A stretch of 64,000 nt of DNA. It comes from Pyxicephalus adspersus (lineage: Eukaryota; Chordata; Amphibia; Anura; Pyxicephalidae). The stretch lies in the NCBI RefSeq assembly GCF_032062135.1, contig NC_092860.1, forward strand, positions 126,327,508 to 126,391,507, given 5' to 3'. A program made the translations under genes and the position numbers. The notes beneath the pieces were generated by a model. It was not told where the DNA came from. It saw nothing but the letters and a program-made list of their open reading frames with translations, and did not search any database. Shown here in pieces: positions 10,513-23,517 of this stretch; position 1 is the stretch's first letter, and every line of letters starts with the position of its first letter.

Positions 10513-12841
10513 GATTAGCTGCATATAGCTCACATCTGCTCAATCTGTTTAAATCTGTTTCTTTTTTGATTTATTGATGCTCGTGAAAGGACACAATTGG
10601 TTAGAATGCATATAAAAAAGGTATGGAAAAGGAGTAGACCCATCCTTAAACAACTAATTAATAAGGCTTTTGGTAAGCTGCAAAGAATTTTATAGTTCAC
10701 AGGTGTCCACTTTTAATATTAAAGAAGATCGCAAAACAATGCACATTCTGCCCCTGCATTGTTCATTCTGCATTTTCAGGAATGTACATGTCTATTATAG
10801 TGCCTACATACTTATATATTATACTGCCATGCCCTCTGAAAGTGTTCTGTAGTAACTGGCACTAAAATGTTGGCAGAATGTTTTGCTTTTGCGTTTGTGC
10901 TTTTACCTTACATTGCCTCCACCTTGCCAACTTTCTTCCCATAGTGCACCCTTTGCCATCTCTTCCCCAGGTAAATGACAGCTATGCACTAGGCCATCCA
11001 CATGATCTAAAATGGCTCTATACAAGGGTCAGAATAAGTAATCTGACTTACAATACTATACACTTTCCCTGTCAGTGCTTTTAGGATATATGCATTGATC
11101 ATCAATACAAATTGTGTCAAGTAACCATGTAGTCACCACAGCTGAACACAACAATCACATCACAATGTAATCTGCCCCAGTCTTTTAATATTTTAATATT
11201 TCATACACCATAATATATTTCACATATCACCCAATCTCTCAGATTTCCTCATTGCCCTTAAACATGCAGCTTCCAGTATCTGCACCAGAGAAATAAGAAA
11301 ATAAACCATGCCAAAATCACTCTGCTATTCCACAATTTACTCTTTTGCTTCAGAGAAGAACAAGATTCTCATTTGCATGTGGCTGCTGGATTTCAAGAAG
11401 TTAGAGCAAAGGAAGTCTCATTTACTCTGTAATGAGAACACCAGCATGCTGCTGAGCACTTGTAAGAATAAAAGCCTTCATTTATTAACTTAATAGGCTG
11501 TAAAGGCCTTTCAGCTTAGTATTCCTAAATAAATATAACCCTAAATCCCTGTGAATGTGAGGATTCACTCTGTACTAATGAGATATAGGACAAATCAAGC
11601 TGTATGGCACTTAAAGCGTGTGCACTCTAAGGAGCTTATGTGAGCCAAGAGGATTAGTAAAATCGTATTGGGATGGTACATCAAAAGTCAAAGCTGAACA
11701 AAATAGCCAGAACTGTACATGTCACAGAGGTACAGTAAAATTCTGGTATCGCACAAAAAGGGAATATCTGATGACTCGTATGATGGTTACAGTAAGTTTT
11801 ATGGTCCTAATGCCCAGGGCACCATTCCTGCTGTCTGAAAAGAACAGGAAAATGGCACTAAATGCTATTATAGGTTTATTTCTTCGACGTTGTGTATATT
11901 CTATCTCTGGCTTCCTGTTTTCTTGTACATTTTATGTGTTTTCTGATGTTCTCTACTTCCTTCTTTATGATCTATTTTTATACAGTTCATTACAAATTTC
12001 CATCGGCAGGTACATGATAGCCATACAGACAATAAAGCTATGCTTAGCATAAAAAATGAAGCAAATACAGTGGCAACACAATAACACTGCAAATACCCAT
12101 CGACTGAGGATAAAAGCTGGGAAATTATCCAGCCAGTTAGGAACAGAAAAAGAAACGTGTGCAATATTCTTTATCTCTGATGTGGAACAGTAGGCCTTGC
12201 ATGAAAAATATCAGTGCTACCATTTATCTTTATTGTGGAACCTACACACAGTTATAGGTGAAGCAGACAAATGAAAACTGATTAATTGGTCCAGAATATG
12301 ATAATCATGTCAGTTTTTAATAAAATGTTAGAGGTTTTGTTTTTGCAACAGTTTGTAGTAAAACACATTGTAAAGCTCTCCAATGATTTTCACTAATGTA
12401 CCGGTAAGTACTTATTTACTTAAGTAATTACTTTGAAGCAGTGTGAAGTACATTCCTGTGTTTGTACACTGTATGTTGGGATGGTAAGGAGGCTTCTTAA
12501 CATATTTGTCAACACCCTGCCAGGAATACATGCTGTTATAGAGTTAGTATTGTCATGTAAGCAACACGTGATCTCCTGGAGTGGTCAGATTGCTAAGGAA
12601 ATTGAGGATTACAGCATATTTTTACAGTAAAGCAGCAAATTGCCAGTTAATTTTCCTTTACATAATGTACACAAGCAAACCCATCAATTAAATTCAAAAT
12701 TTCAAATCATTATAAGTATTTTATCATACACTTTTATGTGATAGTGGTCCATTAGCAATAGATGTGCAATAGGATAAGACCATTCTTAAATGTGGTCATA
12801 CATGGGTGGATGTCTTGCCAAATATGATTGGCTTTTGAGAC
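10513..12841. other. no gene seen
   Basis: AT-rich. The overlapping frames at 11618-12164 on both strands are low-complexity and match no protein family I know. No repeat family from this window is present. Confidence 0.5.
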
Positions 12842-12844
12842 ATT

Positions 12845-13063
12845 GGCCCTGATTTAATAAAGCTCTCCAAGGCTGAACAGGATACACTTTCATCAGTGAA
12901 GCTGTCTGATCCAGCAAACCTGGAATGGCTTTCTTCAAAGTCATTTGCTATTTGCAAGCAAATGATTTAAATCCTGTACCAAATCCAGTTTTTCTGGATC
13001 ACCTAGCTTCACTGATGAAATTGTATCTTCTCCAGCCTTGGAGGGCTTTAATAAATCATGCCC
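12845..13063. repeat. family C foldback element
   Basis: A 219-bp near-palindrome from GGCCCTGATTTAATAAAGC to the complement (ggctttaataaatcatgccc). The arms contain ctctccaaggctg, gatacactttcatcagtgaa and gatccagcaaacctgg. ATT on both sides (12842-12844, 13064-13066) is a candidate 3-bp target duplication. Confidence 0.88.
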
Positions 13064-13066
13064 ATT

Positions 13067-14794
13067 GAGAAAGACCTTCATGCCTCTCAGGGTTTCAGAA
13101 AAGCACATACAGTGGGCCCTATAAGGTAGGAAAGGAGATAGGATGACTATGCTTACTAGGCATCTATTCCTATAAAAAAGAAATCCTTTTTTAGTATGCT
13201 GTTATTTTATTTTATTATTAATTCCATTAATCCTATGCAATCTTTATCTTGTTATAAATTGGAGCCAGCCTTCGGGAAGGGAACACGTAACATGCGTCAT
13301 TCAGCAGAGCTTGTTTACCTCCCCGTGTCTGCTGTGGTGCTTGGGCTTCAGCCACTAGAGAATTCATCTATATTAAGAAATTTGTTTTGTCTGACTGTTT
13401 CCATGCATTGTAAAAAAAGATCTCTGCACCATGGAATCCAAATCAAATACTAAACTAGTTGATCCATATAGAACTAAGGTTTGTAAGCTCTAGCTAGTGT
13501 GGCATTTTCTACCCATCTTTCCAAGGGAATAATTAGCAGGAGGTGTGAGGGGTATAGCTGTCCCTGGACTTTGGAACCATAACTTCCAGTCAATACAACT
13601 TTTCTTTATTTTCTAGCTTTTTGCTAAGTGCTCAGATTGTGATTTTGCTAAGTGCTCATTGTATATTAAATAGTCGACTTAATTCTCCTTTTTTTTCCTT
13701 TTTTGATATCCTTTGGACCACTGTTTTGTTTTGTTGCTCCAACAAACATGGGCTTAAAATACATTTTTATTCTGCACTGAGCACTACCTGGTGTTTGGGG
13801 TAGAGATCTGAATTGGGCAGACCCTCGATTACCCCAAATTTAGGGTAACGATTTGAACTGGTTGGAGCCATAATGACCCCCGAAACATTAAACATTACCT
13901 TTGCAAATTCAGCTGATTTATCAGTGTATGTGAGCTGGAGTGTTTTAGCTCACATACACGTGCATCTGTTTGGTCTAAAGTACCAAAGAACTATAGCAAT
14001 CTTTGTTCAGACACCTAAAGTCTTATTTTGAACAAACACCTATAGAACAGAAGTGGTTGTTAATGGGTCCTCCACGGATCCTGCATTTCCCGCATGTAAG
14101 GTATTACAGTATCTGATTAACTTGTATTGGTTTACTTTATGCTAGGTCGATTGGAAAATCTGCCTGACAAAGCTATTACCAATGTCCTTTGCTTGGGTTT
14201 GTACGTCAGTGTTTAAGAATACATATTTATGCAGAAATCCTTTAGTTTTTTTATTTTGTTTGTTTTTACATTAAACCTACATATTCAACAGTCACCTAGT
14301 GATTTTAACAGTTTAACATATAATATAACTAATTGTAGAATATTGTACCATCTTTGCTATTGTTTCATTTAGAAATTTTGGTATTTAAGAAAAACTTGCA
14401 AACTTTAGTGATGAGCATATTTAAACATGCAATTAAAAAGCTTTAAACCCCTCCTGACCTTTTGTAGATGTAGACCTTCTGGAGCAATTATTCATCAAAG
14501 TTTACAACATATCCAATATAGAAAAAGACAGTCTCTAGCAAGAAATTCTCCTCCACTATTAGTATTACACAGCTATAGCTATACATTACTAATTCAGAAA
14601 TAATAGCAGGTAAATACCTTTATCATGTAAGATGTGTGTAGTCATATGACCACCGATCCCCACAAGCTTGCAGTGGGTGGGTTGTGGATAAGCTTTGACC
14701 TCCCCTTTCTCCAATATTGATTGAAAGGGAAAGAGGAGCAGTAGGGTTTTGACTGTTCATTGACATAATGCTCAGCCATTGTTTAACCAAGGAA
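13067..14794. other. no gene seen; one small hairpin
   Basis: AT-rich sequence. A perfect 13-base hairpin lies at 13924-13936 and 13947-13959 (gtgtatgtgagct, loop of 10). A 16-base motif (ttttgctaagtgctca) occurs twice near 13620 and 13648. Confidence 0.5.
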
Positions 14795-14797
14795 TAA

Positions 14798-15127
14798 AGC
14801 TACGTACACACGTCAGATTTTTATCGCCCGATAATCGGCATCGGCCAATTATCGGGCGAAAATCTGCCGTGTGTACAGTCGGTGTCGTCCATCGTCCGGA
14901 CGACCGACCTGCCGGATCCACGGACGATGGACGACAGCCGATCCTAATGAAAGGGAGGGGAGAGCGCGCAGCAGGGTGCCGCTCCGTCGCTCTCCCCCTC
15001 CCCTCTCCATAGAGCATGAACGGTGCTGTATGTACAGCACCGTTCATGCATCGTGCACTCCCTTGTCGTTGGAAAGGATCGTGAAAGATCCTTTCCAACG
15101 ACAAAAATTGCAAGTGTGTACGCAGCT
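14798..15127. repeat. family D multi-hairpin element, short form
   Basis: 330 bp between two TAA trinucleotides (14795-14797 and 15128-15130). The ends are inverted repeats (AGCTACGTACACACG against AGCTGCGTACACACT on the other strand). Inside are four perfect stems in a row: 14825-14835/14848-14858 (11 bp), 14884-14898/14921-14935 (15), 15014-15030/15033-15049 (17) and 15063-15080/15087-15104 (18). It is markedly GC-rich. The TAA duplication fits the PIF/Harbinger preference (TWA), so a non-autonomous member is the best guess. Frames on both strands here (up to 173 codons) are artefacts of the GC-rich palindromes. Confidence 0.88.
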
Positions 15128-15423
15128 TAACTCTGATTTCTCTATCCCAACCTATTCGTTCATTATGGAGCAAAAAAGCTCCTGAGCCTTCCAATATCAT
15201 TGGAGGCCATGAACAGTCTTTTTCATCCTCTATACCCAGCCCTCCCAACTGCAAAAAAAAAGGGAAATGAGTTGTGACCTTCCATAAAAGCAAGAACCTA
15301 AGTAATGCATTGTTTTTTTCATATAGCTGGAATTGAGGCTACTTGTTTGGTAAAAATGTAAGTTGTCCAAATTGTTTTACATTAACATGCACTTTATTCA
15401 AAAAACTCTTTGAAAAGAACCAA

Positions 15424-15773
15424 TTTATTAATATTATTATTAACACATTATTTATTTAGCACTGACAAATTACAAAGCGCTTTACAATGTCTATAATCAT
15501 GTTACTAGCTGTCCCTCAAAGGGGATCAATTTATTGTCCCTACCATAGTCATATGTCATTAATATGGTCTAAAGTCAGTTTTTTGGGGGAAGCCAATTAA
15601 CCTAACTGCATGTTTTTGGAATGTGGGAGGAAAACAGGATACCCGGAGTAAACCCAAACAAACATAGGCAGAACCTACAAACTCCATGCAGATAGTGTCC
15701 TGGCCTAGATTTGAACCTGGAGTCTAGTGCTGCAAAGGCCAGAATGCTAACCTCTGACCCAACCGTGCTGCCC
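15424..15773 (-). repeat. family B SINE, nearly full length
   Basis: Read on the - strand: head ggcagcacggttgggtcagag, then tagcattctggcctttgcag, a degenerate B box, core, A/T joint, ttgatcccctttgagggaca and gcgctttgtaatttgtcagt with an AAT tail. About 350 bp, the best preserved B copy on this strand. Confidence 0.88.
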
Positions 15774-18316
15774 CTAACCAGTTAGAATATTATGTTATCA
15801 CAGCTTACCAGATCTGTGTACAGATCTTAAGCCCCATGTGGGGTAAACTGTGCCAGTGGAAGTGGTGTCTGATTAAGGGTTTGCCCATCTGTCATTTTGC
15901 AACATAGCTAAATAAAACAGTTTGAATTATAAGAAAAACTGTTAGGTAGTTCGGAATTTCTTGTTTGGTTAGTGAATTACGGTAAGGTTTCTGTGTTGCC
16001 AGATCCTGACAAGTACTGGAAATGAACAGCTGGAATGGGTTCCTATAAGAAACAGACACTTTCCTGACTGGTGTTTACCATGAGCCCCATTCTCCGGTTC
16101 AGCCTTTGTCCATCATTAATTGCCCCGTGTGTAAAGTTCTTGTGATTGAGGTGAGGAAGCAAATTAAGTCAATGTTTTCCCCTTGTGTCACAAGTAATTT
16201 CTATCTTACACAGAGATCATTATTCACAAATTGCTGCATTTGTAGAAAATTAGATTACTGATTTTATGGTAGACCTTTGACTGGCTGCCATGATTGATTA
16301 GACTGTGTAAAGAGGTATTTAGCCTAGCATCCTTGGTTGCATACATGATTCATCAATTACACTGGAAAGTACTAAACATTTTTAAGGACATATGACCCAA
16401 AACTAATGCAATCATTCCCACCATACAGACAAGTAACATGACTTCTTGCCGCATGCAGAAAATTAATAGAACAGCTTTTCGAGTAAACCAAATGAATAAA
16501 CTTTTTAAAAGAAAAGATAATGCACAATGAGAAGGCATGGGGAAACCACACATTATCTGAGATTTGCTTTTCCTGTGAGTTAGAGCAACTATTAAAAAGC
16601 AAGGGAAGGGTATTCTAAAGATAGATATGTGAGCCAGTTACATACAATACATTTTGTTCATCTTTTTTAATGCCAATTTTATTCACATATGCAAATGTAT
16701 GGATTTATTTTCCATTCCTTTCATTTCCGTACTCACTAAAAATGAATGGGTAGTAATACTATGTTATTCACTCTCTATAATGCTGATAGAGAATTTGTTC
16801 TGGATTTAAGGAGTTAATTTTGTTGTTTCTGCTCTTTTACTTTACAACACAGAAGTAGAAAAACATTTGAGACTTTCAAGGTGCCATAGACATAAAATAT
16901 TGTACATGTTGCTGACAACAAAAACTGAAATGATATTTTCCCAAGATTTTTTTTTTCAGTGCCTGCTCAGTGCCTCTGTATTGTGACCCAACTTTTCAGT
17001 AACCACCCATAAACAGCCTTGTGGTTACTGAAACTTGCTAGGTGGTGTGCCCGTCTAAATAAAGGGGTCTGGTGAGCATGTTGTGAATAAAAGGGTCTTT
17101 TATTGACTATTTAATTTAAAACAACATCTGTGTACTTTCACCCGTCTAAACATTCCACTTCACTAAAAATGTGGGCTGTGTCTTATTGATGGGATTTGCA
17201 TGTTCTTTAGTACTAGTGGAATCCAGGATATGGTACACCTTATCAATGGGAGGAATTACCACAGGATGGGGTTTATGTGCACCTGTCAAAAAGAAGCAAG
17301 TAGATTTTAAACCCCTCAATTATCTTGTAATGAATGATATTTTTCTTTTCATTATCTTTATATGAATTATAAATAAAATGCTACAACATTTTGAAAACAT
17401 TTTGGGTGAGCTAGTTGTATTGCTGTACTTGCAACAACAACAGAGTTAAGTATAATTTGTGATAACTTTTTTATTTGCAATAACAGGAATTTGGACCCAC
17501 TACCCATTTTTCTAATGTTTGTTCTAAAAATGTAACTGTGCAAATGAAAAAAAGTATCATGGGCAATACTTTGTTGAAAAGGTTGTAAAAATTATGATAT
17601 TTTGTTGTTGATTTTTTTGGTGTTGCAGCAAATGATATGAAGTCAGGAAGTAATCTCTCTAGTCTTCCTTGTGCACCTAAATCCATTCTTTAACTGGAAT
17701 TTGCCTCACTTTTCAGCCAGTGCTACCTTATCCTACCCTAGGCATGGATAAGCAGAAAGAAAGCACCTAGGTGGCAACAAAGGAGACCATGCCGAATCAT
17801 ATTTTTATATATACAAGGTTTAACTATAGATCAGCAACTTGGTTGCTTTCTACATTGGGGGTGATTCGGTTGTATATATATACTCTGCACTCGTGAGCAG
17901 AAGGGGTGCCAAAGGGGTGGGGTATCCTTTCATATAATTTTTTCACGATTATAGAACAGGGATATTGATATTATAAACCCAGTATTTAGCTTGGATTTTA
18001 CTTTAATTCAACTAGAATGTGATAGAAAGACACCCTCCTCTTTAGTTAAAAATTGTATTAAAAGGCAAATAAAATTTGTCTTGCAGTGTTCTAACTTCAG
18101 TAAGTTGTGTCCTGTAGCTTTCTGTAGATTGTGCTGACCTTTAGAATGATTGCTAACAAAGTCATATATCAATGTGAGAACTCTCCCACAATAAATCTCT
18201 CTACTGCATCAAGCTAGCTCTATAAAATGTATAGGCAGAATATGACTGACAGGGGTTTTTGTTATGCAGCTCTTGTCCTACTGGACTCTTCATTCTTTCT
18301 TTTGTCTTTTTGTTAC
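15774..18316. other. no gene seen; one small hairpin
   Basis: AT-rich. A perfect 12-base hairpin at 16995-17006 and 17021-17032 (ttcagtaaccac). No recognised repeat family or coding content. Confidence 0.5.
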
Positions 18317-18318
18317 AG

Positions 18319-18389
18319 AATTCAAGTCATGTAGCAGAAATGAGCTAAACCTCAAATCTAAATGCAGTAAAGATTTTAACAGGCAGAAG
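18319..18389 (+). other. candidate non-coding (5' UTR) exon
   Basis: A 71-base block lies between a strong acceptor (tttgtctttttgttacag, AG at 18317-18318) and a strong donor (AGAAG|GTAAGA at 18390). It contains three minimal upstream frames: ATG TAG (18329), ATG AGC TAA (18340) and ATG CAG TAA (18362). It cannot code for a protein of any length. It could be a UTR exon of apbb2, which starts 30 kb downstream on the same strand, or a cryptic exon. Splice motifs are the only evidence. Confidence 0.3.
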
Positions 18390-18744
18390 GTAAGATTGCA
18401 TCATACACAGCAGGAATTTGACGGTTCATTCTTTATAGCTGTACATAGTGCAAGTGTAACAACCTTTTAGTGATAAAATGCTGTTATAAAATGGAATAAG
18501 CAAACTGGAAAATTTTAAATTCTCAGACATTTTCATACTTATTCACAGATGTTGTTTAATTGTCCGTTCATTTATGGGTTTCGGTGGCAGCAATCAGAGA
18601 AAAGCGGATCATCCTTTTATTTTTTGGCAGTAGATTAAAACTCTTCCTTAAGGATTTCAAAGTATTCTCATGCTCCCTGGGGAAAAATAAACATTTTAAG
18701 GTCTTCTGGGTCAGTCTGTATATTTTTCTGGGTATTTTTTAGGT

Positions 18745-18897
18745 ATTATTATTATTATTAATAAACAGGCTTTATTTACTGCCAAAATAATATGCAGAGC
18801 TGTACATTATATAGGGGTTGCAAATGAGGGACAGATACAGACAATGACACAGGTGGAGGAGAGGACCCTGCCCCGAAGAGCTTACAATCCAGGAGAT
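18745..18897 (-). repeat. family A repeat
   Basis: Read on the - strand: ggattgtaagctcttcgggg, cagggtcctctcctccacct, catttgcaacccctatataa and an AAT tail. Confidence 0.87.
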
Positions 18898-18956
18898 AAG
18901 CCCATTACAGCTCTAAAGGGAACCTCAAAAGCATGGTGCTTTAAATCAGGGGTCTG

Positions 18957-19000
18957 CACCCTTTAGCTCATTCTTCCTCTCTGTGAAGTTTAATAATATT
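18957..19000. repeat. possible hAT-like end fragment
   Basis: caggggtctgcaccctttag resembles the CAGNGGT-type ends of hAT elements, and is followed by a pyrimidine-rich stretch. No opposite end or 8-bp duplication was found. Confidence 0.3.
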
Positions 19001-20009
19001 TATCTACCACCACATTATCTGAAAATACTTTTATAGCTACTGCTGTTATAAAGGTGGTACATAATTAATAGATAATAATAATGATATCTTTGTAAATATT
19101 GTAAACATTTGTTTTTGGTGTCCACAGCTGCAATTATTATTATTACAATGCTAAATTTTGCTAAATTTGTAGTAAACATTTTTTACTAGCACTGCTCTTA
19201 TAGCTCTAATTGTGTTCAAAAGCTCAAGAGCAAACTTCCATTATTTATTATTTGCCTATGGACCCCAGACATGTACTGGCCATTTTATAAATCGCTTGGA
19301 TAGTTTTGTAGACCCTCGGGGGCTTAATATTGACTACTTAAGGGGAACATTAAAAACTCCTGTTTTGGTTAGTCATTGGTCATCTGGACTAGTACAACAC
19401 TAGTTCTTTAATTACTAATTTTTAATTAAAAAAAAAAAATATTTATATCTAAAGCCAAACTTCTATCTTATTTTTAGATTTATGGTTAGAACTATTGCAG
19501 TTTTTTTTCTATCCCTGTCCCATTTGACCTCTCCATACACCTGCTGTTCTGGCAGCAACTGTAGAATTTTAGTGGAGTTAGAGAAAATTAATTATCCTGA
19601 TGGGAACATAAACAGCAATAAAAACCTGTTAGGGGTTCTTTCCCATCCTCAATAAATCCAAATCTCACAAATGCTTTGGCTTTAGATACACTTAAAGCTT
19701 CACCTCATGCAGATCTAAAAGAAAAAAAAACATTTAATTGTGTGTTTAAAAATATGCTTAATACATTGAACCATTGTTAAGAACCTGAGTGTTTTGCTCA
19801 TTGGGAATCAAATGGGGAGATCGGGATCAACATCGCAGTGTTCCTCCCAGCATCTTTTAGCCGGACGCACCACCTGGTACTTTTCACCACCACCCGCTGT
19901 TTTTGGGTAGGTATTGAAAAGTTTGGTCACAATACGGGGTCCGCCACAGGCCTACAGCTTCTTCCCACCCAGCTTAAAAAAAAATCCTGGGGAGGAATAC
20001 ATAGCACTT

Positions 20010-20010
<1 letters not shown>
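19001..20010. other. no gene seen
   Basis: AT-rich, with several AT-trinucleotide runs around 19070-19150. No coding content. Confidence 0.5.

Positions 20011-20013
<3 letters not shown>

Positions 20014-20042
<29 letters not shown>
20014..20042. repeat. (AT)n microsatellite
   Basis: About 14 AT dinucleotides. Confidence 0.95.
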
Positions 20043-20046
<4 letters not shown>

Positions 20047-22065
20047 CTGCCAGCTTGTCTTGGAGGACATGCTCACTGGATTGCAAAGAAGTATACAGAA
20101 AGGTGCAGGACCGGGCTGAACTGTTTGTCAGGTAAGTCTGCATTAGAGGGCTAGATAAAAAGAATCACATTTTTTTGGTAATGACATTAAGGGCACTAAA
20201 GTTTAATCAATGGGTCCTTGTTTTTAGAAAATATACAAGACATTCAAAAGAAACCTTTTAAATATATTTCCCACAAGTCTTTTCCCATAAGTTGTGTGTT
20301 ATATTAAACATTTTTTACATAACAGCCATTTTTTGCAAAGTCAACCTAAATAAACATGTCGCCATAAAGGGTGTTGAAATTATACCCAGTGGCCTAGCCT
20401 TGTTGGCAGATTTTTGTTTGATCGTGCTGATTTATATTATACTCAATTTTTAGTGTTCGGTAAATCTAGCAACTAGACTTTTTATATATATTTTTGTTAA
20501 ACATTCCAAACACTAATTAAAATCAGTTGGTAATAAGAGTAGCAATTGGGACTACTTTTAAGGGTTTGAATACTGTGGAATTCCCACCCTGATGGAACTG
20601 AATGAGTCACTAGGATGAGTGGTGTACTGTTTTCAAAAATAATCAGTATGTCCAGTGGTTTTATTTATTGCCACTTTATTGCCATTGGTTAGCAATCTTC
20701 AGAATAACAAAAAAATGAATTAAAAATGTGCTGCGACGGAGATAAATGAAAGCAGCCAGAAGGGAACAGATTGCCCGGAAGACCTAGGAACGACTCATAA
20801 TCATTTATCACAGGCAAGCCTGCCTTGAAGAATATTGCTGTTTAATAAACATGTCCTAATATACCCTGATGACCAGCATGTTCCTATTCTATCTCTCCGC
20901 TTTTATTCCATCTGCAATGTACTATCTTACTGCGATATTCACATTGTTGACTTGGCATTTACCTTCTATAACCCATTTGTCGGAGTTTGTTGAAGATAAG
21001 GATGGATGAAACAAACGGCAATTTAGCCTGCACCTGTGATAAATAGGGGTTTAGAATAAATGCAGATCCCCAACCATATTGTTATATAAGCCACAGATTT
21101 TCATCAAAGCTGAGCATTGCTTGAAGACATTTACAAACACAATTTATCTTTGCTGAAAGAGAAAAAACGAGAATTGTTTCTCTAAAGTCTACAAAAAGTG
21201 GGTGTAGAGGCAGAATGACTGCATTCACATTGCTTAATGTTGAACAGCATTTATTTTGTGCACAGATGGCCAATCTATTTCTTGTTTACTTGTGCTAGTT
21301 ATGGATCTCTGTTTTGCATTTGTCATGTTTAGTATGGATTCTACAGACTGAAGCATAGAATATTCCTCTTTTAGCATAGCATAAATGGACTCCATGCTAG
21401 AGCTCCTGCACATATCAATAGGAAGAAAACATATTGCAGTTATAGATTATGCTAAGCAAACAGCCTTTAACAACATTTGTTTCAGAGTTAGAAAATAGCT
21501 CTGGTTATAAAGCATTGAATATAGCATTGAACTCTGCCTCACACAAAATTTGCTTTAAACAATAATGTTATTTGTATGTTACAAATTATATGCATTCTTA
21601 CCATGCAGAGGACAAGTCCTTTAGATTAATTTTTAAGAAACTAAATGTGCTTTCATCTTTTTGCACTGCCAGTAGCCAGGTTGATTTCAAATTGTCTTTT
21701 AGTGTTCCAAGATTGATTCTTACACTCTCCGAATCCCTAGTGTGCCACCCCATGCTGTCTAATGTCTTTTCTTTGTATGAAGCCAATCAAATGAGCATCG
21801 TTATATACAATGTACAAGTACAAAAAACTTCCAGCATTTGTAGTCTTTTCTTTAATCCCCTGGAAATCAAAAGTCTATTTGTACACAGGATAAGTTTAGA
21901 GAACAAAGAAACAACTGTGTACTTTAAAGTGAAGCTATTCTTGTTGCTTTGAAGGAATATGCATGCACTCCAAAAGTATCTGTGAATGTTCTGTTGAGAG
22001 GTCTCATACTAAGCCTGAACCTCCAAACAACACCAATAGGGACAAGAATTCTTTTACATAATAGG
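20043..22065. other. no gene seen
   Basis: AT-rich. The 126-codon frame at 21572-21952 has no recognisable domain and no sign of splicing; treated as chance. Confidence 0.5.
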
Positions 22066-22069
22066 TAGC

Positions 22070-22248
22070 TAGTAGTAGTTAGTCAACCAGCTGTACTTGT
22101 TCTTGTAATGTTGACTGTATTTGATAGTTTGTCCAAGCCACTTATGGTAATAAACTTTAGAACAGAAAAGATGGCTTGGACAAACTTTAAAAATGCCTTC
22201 ACCATTACAAAAACAAGCCTAGTGATATCTTATTAACTAACTACTATC
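22070..22248. repeat. decayed foldback element, unique in the window
   Basis: The inner arms agtttgtccaagcca (22126-22140) and tggcttggacaaact (22172-22186) are perfect over 15 bases around a 31-base loop. Further out cttgttcttgtaatg pairs with cattacaaaaacaag, and tagtagttagt with actaactacta. The whole is an inverted repeat of about 180 bp with insertions and mismatches. It is not family C or D. Confidence 0.75.
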
Positions 22249-22249
22249 A

Positions 22250-23514
22250 ATATGACCCGGAAAATGGAATCACTTGACTTATATGTACATACATAATACG
22301 TGCATTGCTAGGTTTCCAGTGTAAGATAATTGATAAGATGGCATTAGAAGAGCACAGTGTTTTATAAGCTAACGGAAAGCAAATCCATGCCCTAACTGGT
22401 AGTTGTATGGCAGCACACAAACATTTGGTTCCTAGGTCTTGAACCTACTAGAACTTGTATTAAGTATACAGAATTAACATTTAATTTATTTGGCACAAAT
22501 AAGGACACCCAGATATCATTCTATGTTTTCTTTTTTCTTTTTTTGGAATGCAGCCTGTAGGATTGCTGGATCAAGGGTTTTCATTTATCAGCAAGCAGTA
22601 AGAATGTGTCAAAATTGGTGTTTCCATAAATCAGCATGCAGACCAAAAACGTAGATAATACAATACTGTAATACATGGCGGCCACCCCAGCCCAGATCCT
22701 GGCTATACAAAATTCCATTGCTGATAGTCATCAGTATTTCATGTTTGAGCCTGCTTTTTGAAAACTTTAGAAATTCACAGACTAATTATCTAGTTCAGAG
22801 TTTATCAATGTTTTCAAAAAAAAAAATTCCCTTGTTAAAATATTTGATTCAACATTAAACTGAAACTTGTTTTTGTAATGGTGTGTTGTTAAATATTACT
22901 TTTCTGATTCAGTGTGCCATTATGATGATCTAAGACTGACAAAGCAATTAACCCATCAGTTGCTTGCATTGGACATTCTGTACACTGTATTTGTTGTTTT
23001 TTTGTTTTTGTTACTGGCTAATTCCTGTTCTCATTAATTTTTCTTGATTATTACAACACTGGGACGAATCATGTGTCTATAGCTGAAAAACCCTCCCATT
23101 CAATATTCAGAAAGTAGGTAGTGGCAGTAGGAAATGTGTAGTGTAGGGAATCCATTGCTTACATTTTATTATTAACGGAAGCAAGTAGAGTTCTGCAATA
23201 CAGTGTGCTACAATTATTCTATCGTTCCAACAGCCATACATATTTTTAACACCATCTTAAAGGATATCTAAACCCCAAAATGAAAACTGAAAAGCTTGCA
23301 GGTTACCAGTCCTAAGATATAACAGTTCTATATTTTTGTGAAATACTTTTCCTATCAGTTACCATGTCATTGAGATGAACAAAGCAGAAATTTTTAGTTC
23401 AGTGTTTTTATGGAAAGTTTGGAAGAATTAGATCTTGGATAGTTACCATTCCACAAAGAATGTAATGGAGTTTAACAAAAAAAAACCTGCCTCATAAGGC
23501 AATATTGAAGTGTA
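22250..23514. other. no gene seen
   Basis: AT-rich, with no recognised repeat or coding content. Confidence 0.5.
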
Positions 23515-23517
23515 TAA

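Noticed and set aside
10955..10975. tcttccccag|gtaaat junction
   Set aside because: The same bases can be read as acceptor or donor; no partner site or content makes an exon.
14772..15293. Frames of up to 173 codons on both strands
   Set aside because: They coincide with the GC-rich palindromic family D element, where stop codons are rare in all frames.
21572..21952. 126-codon frame on the + strand
   Set aside because: No domain or recognisable similarity, composition matches the surrounding AT-rich DNA, and an opposite-strand frame overlaps it.
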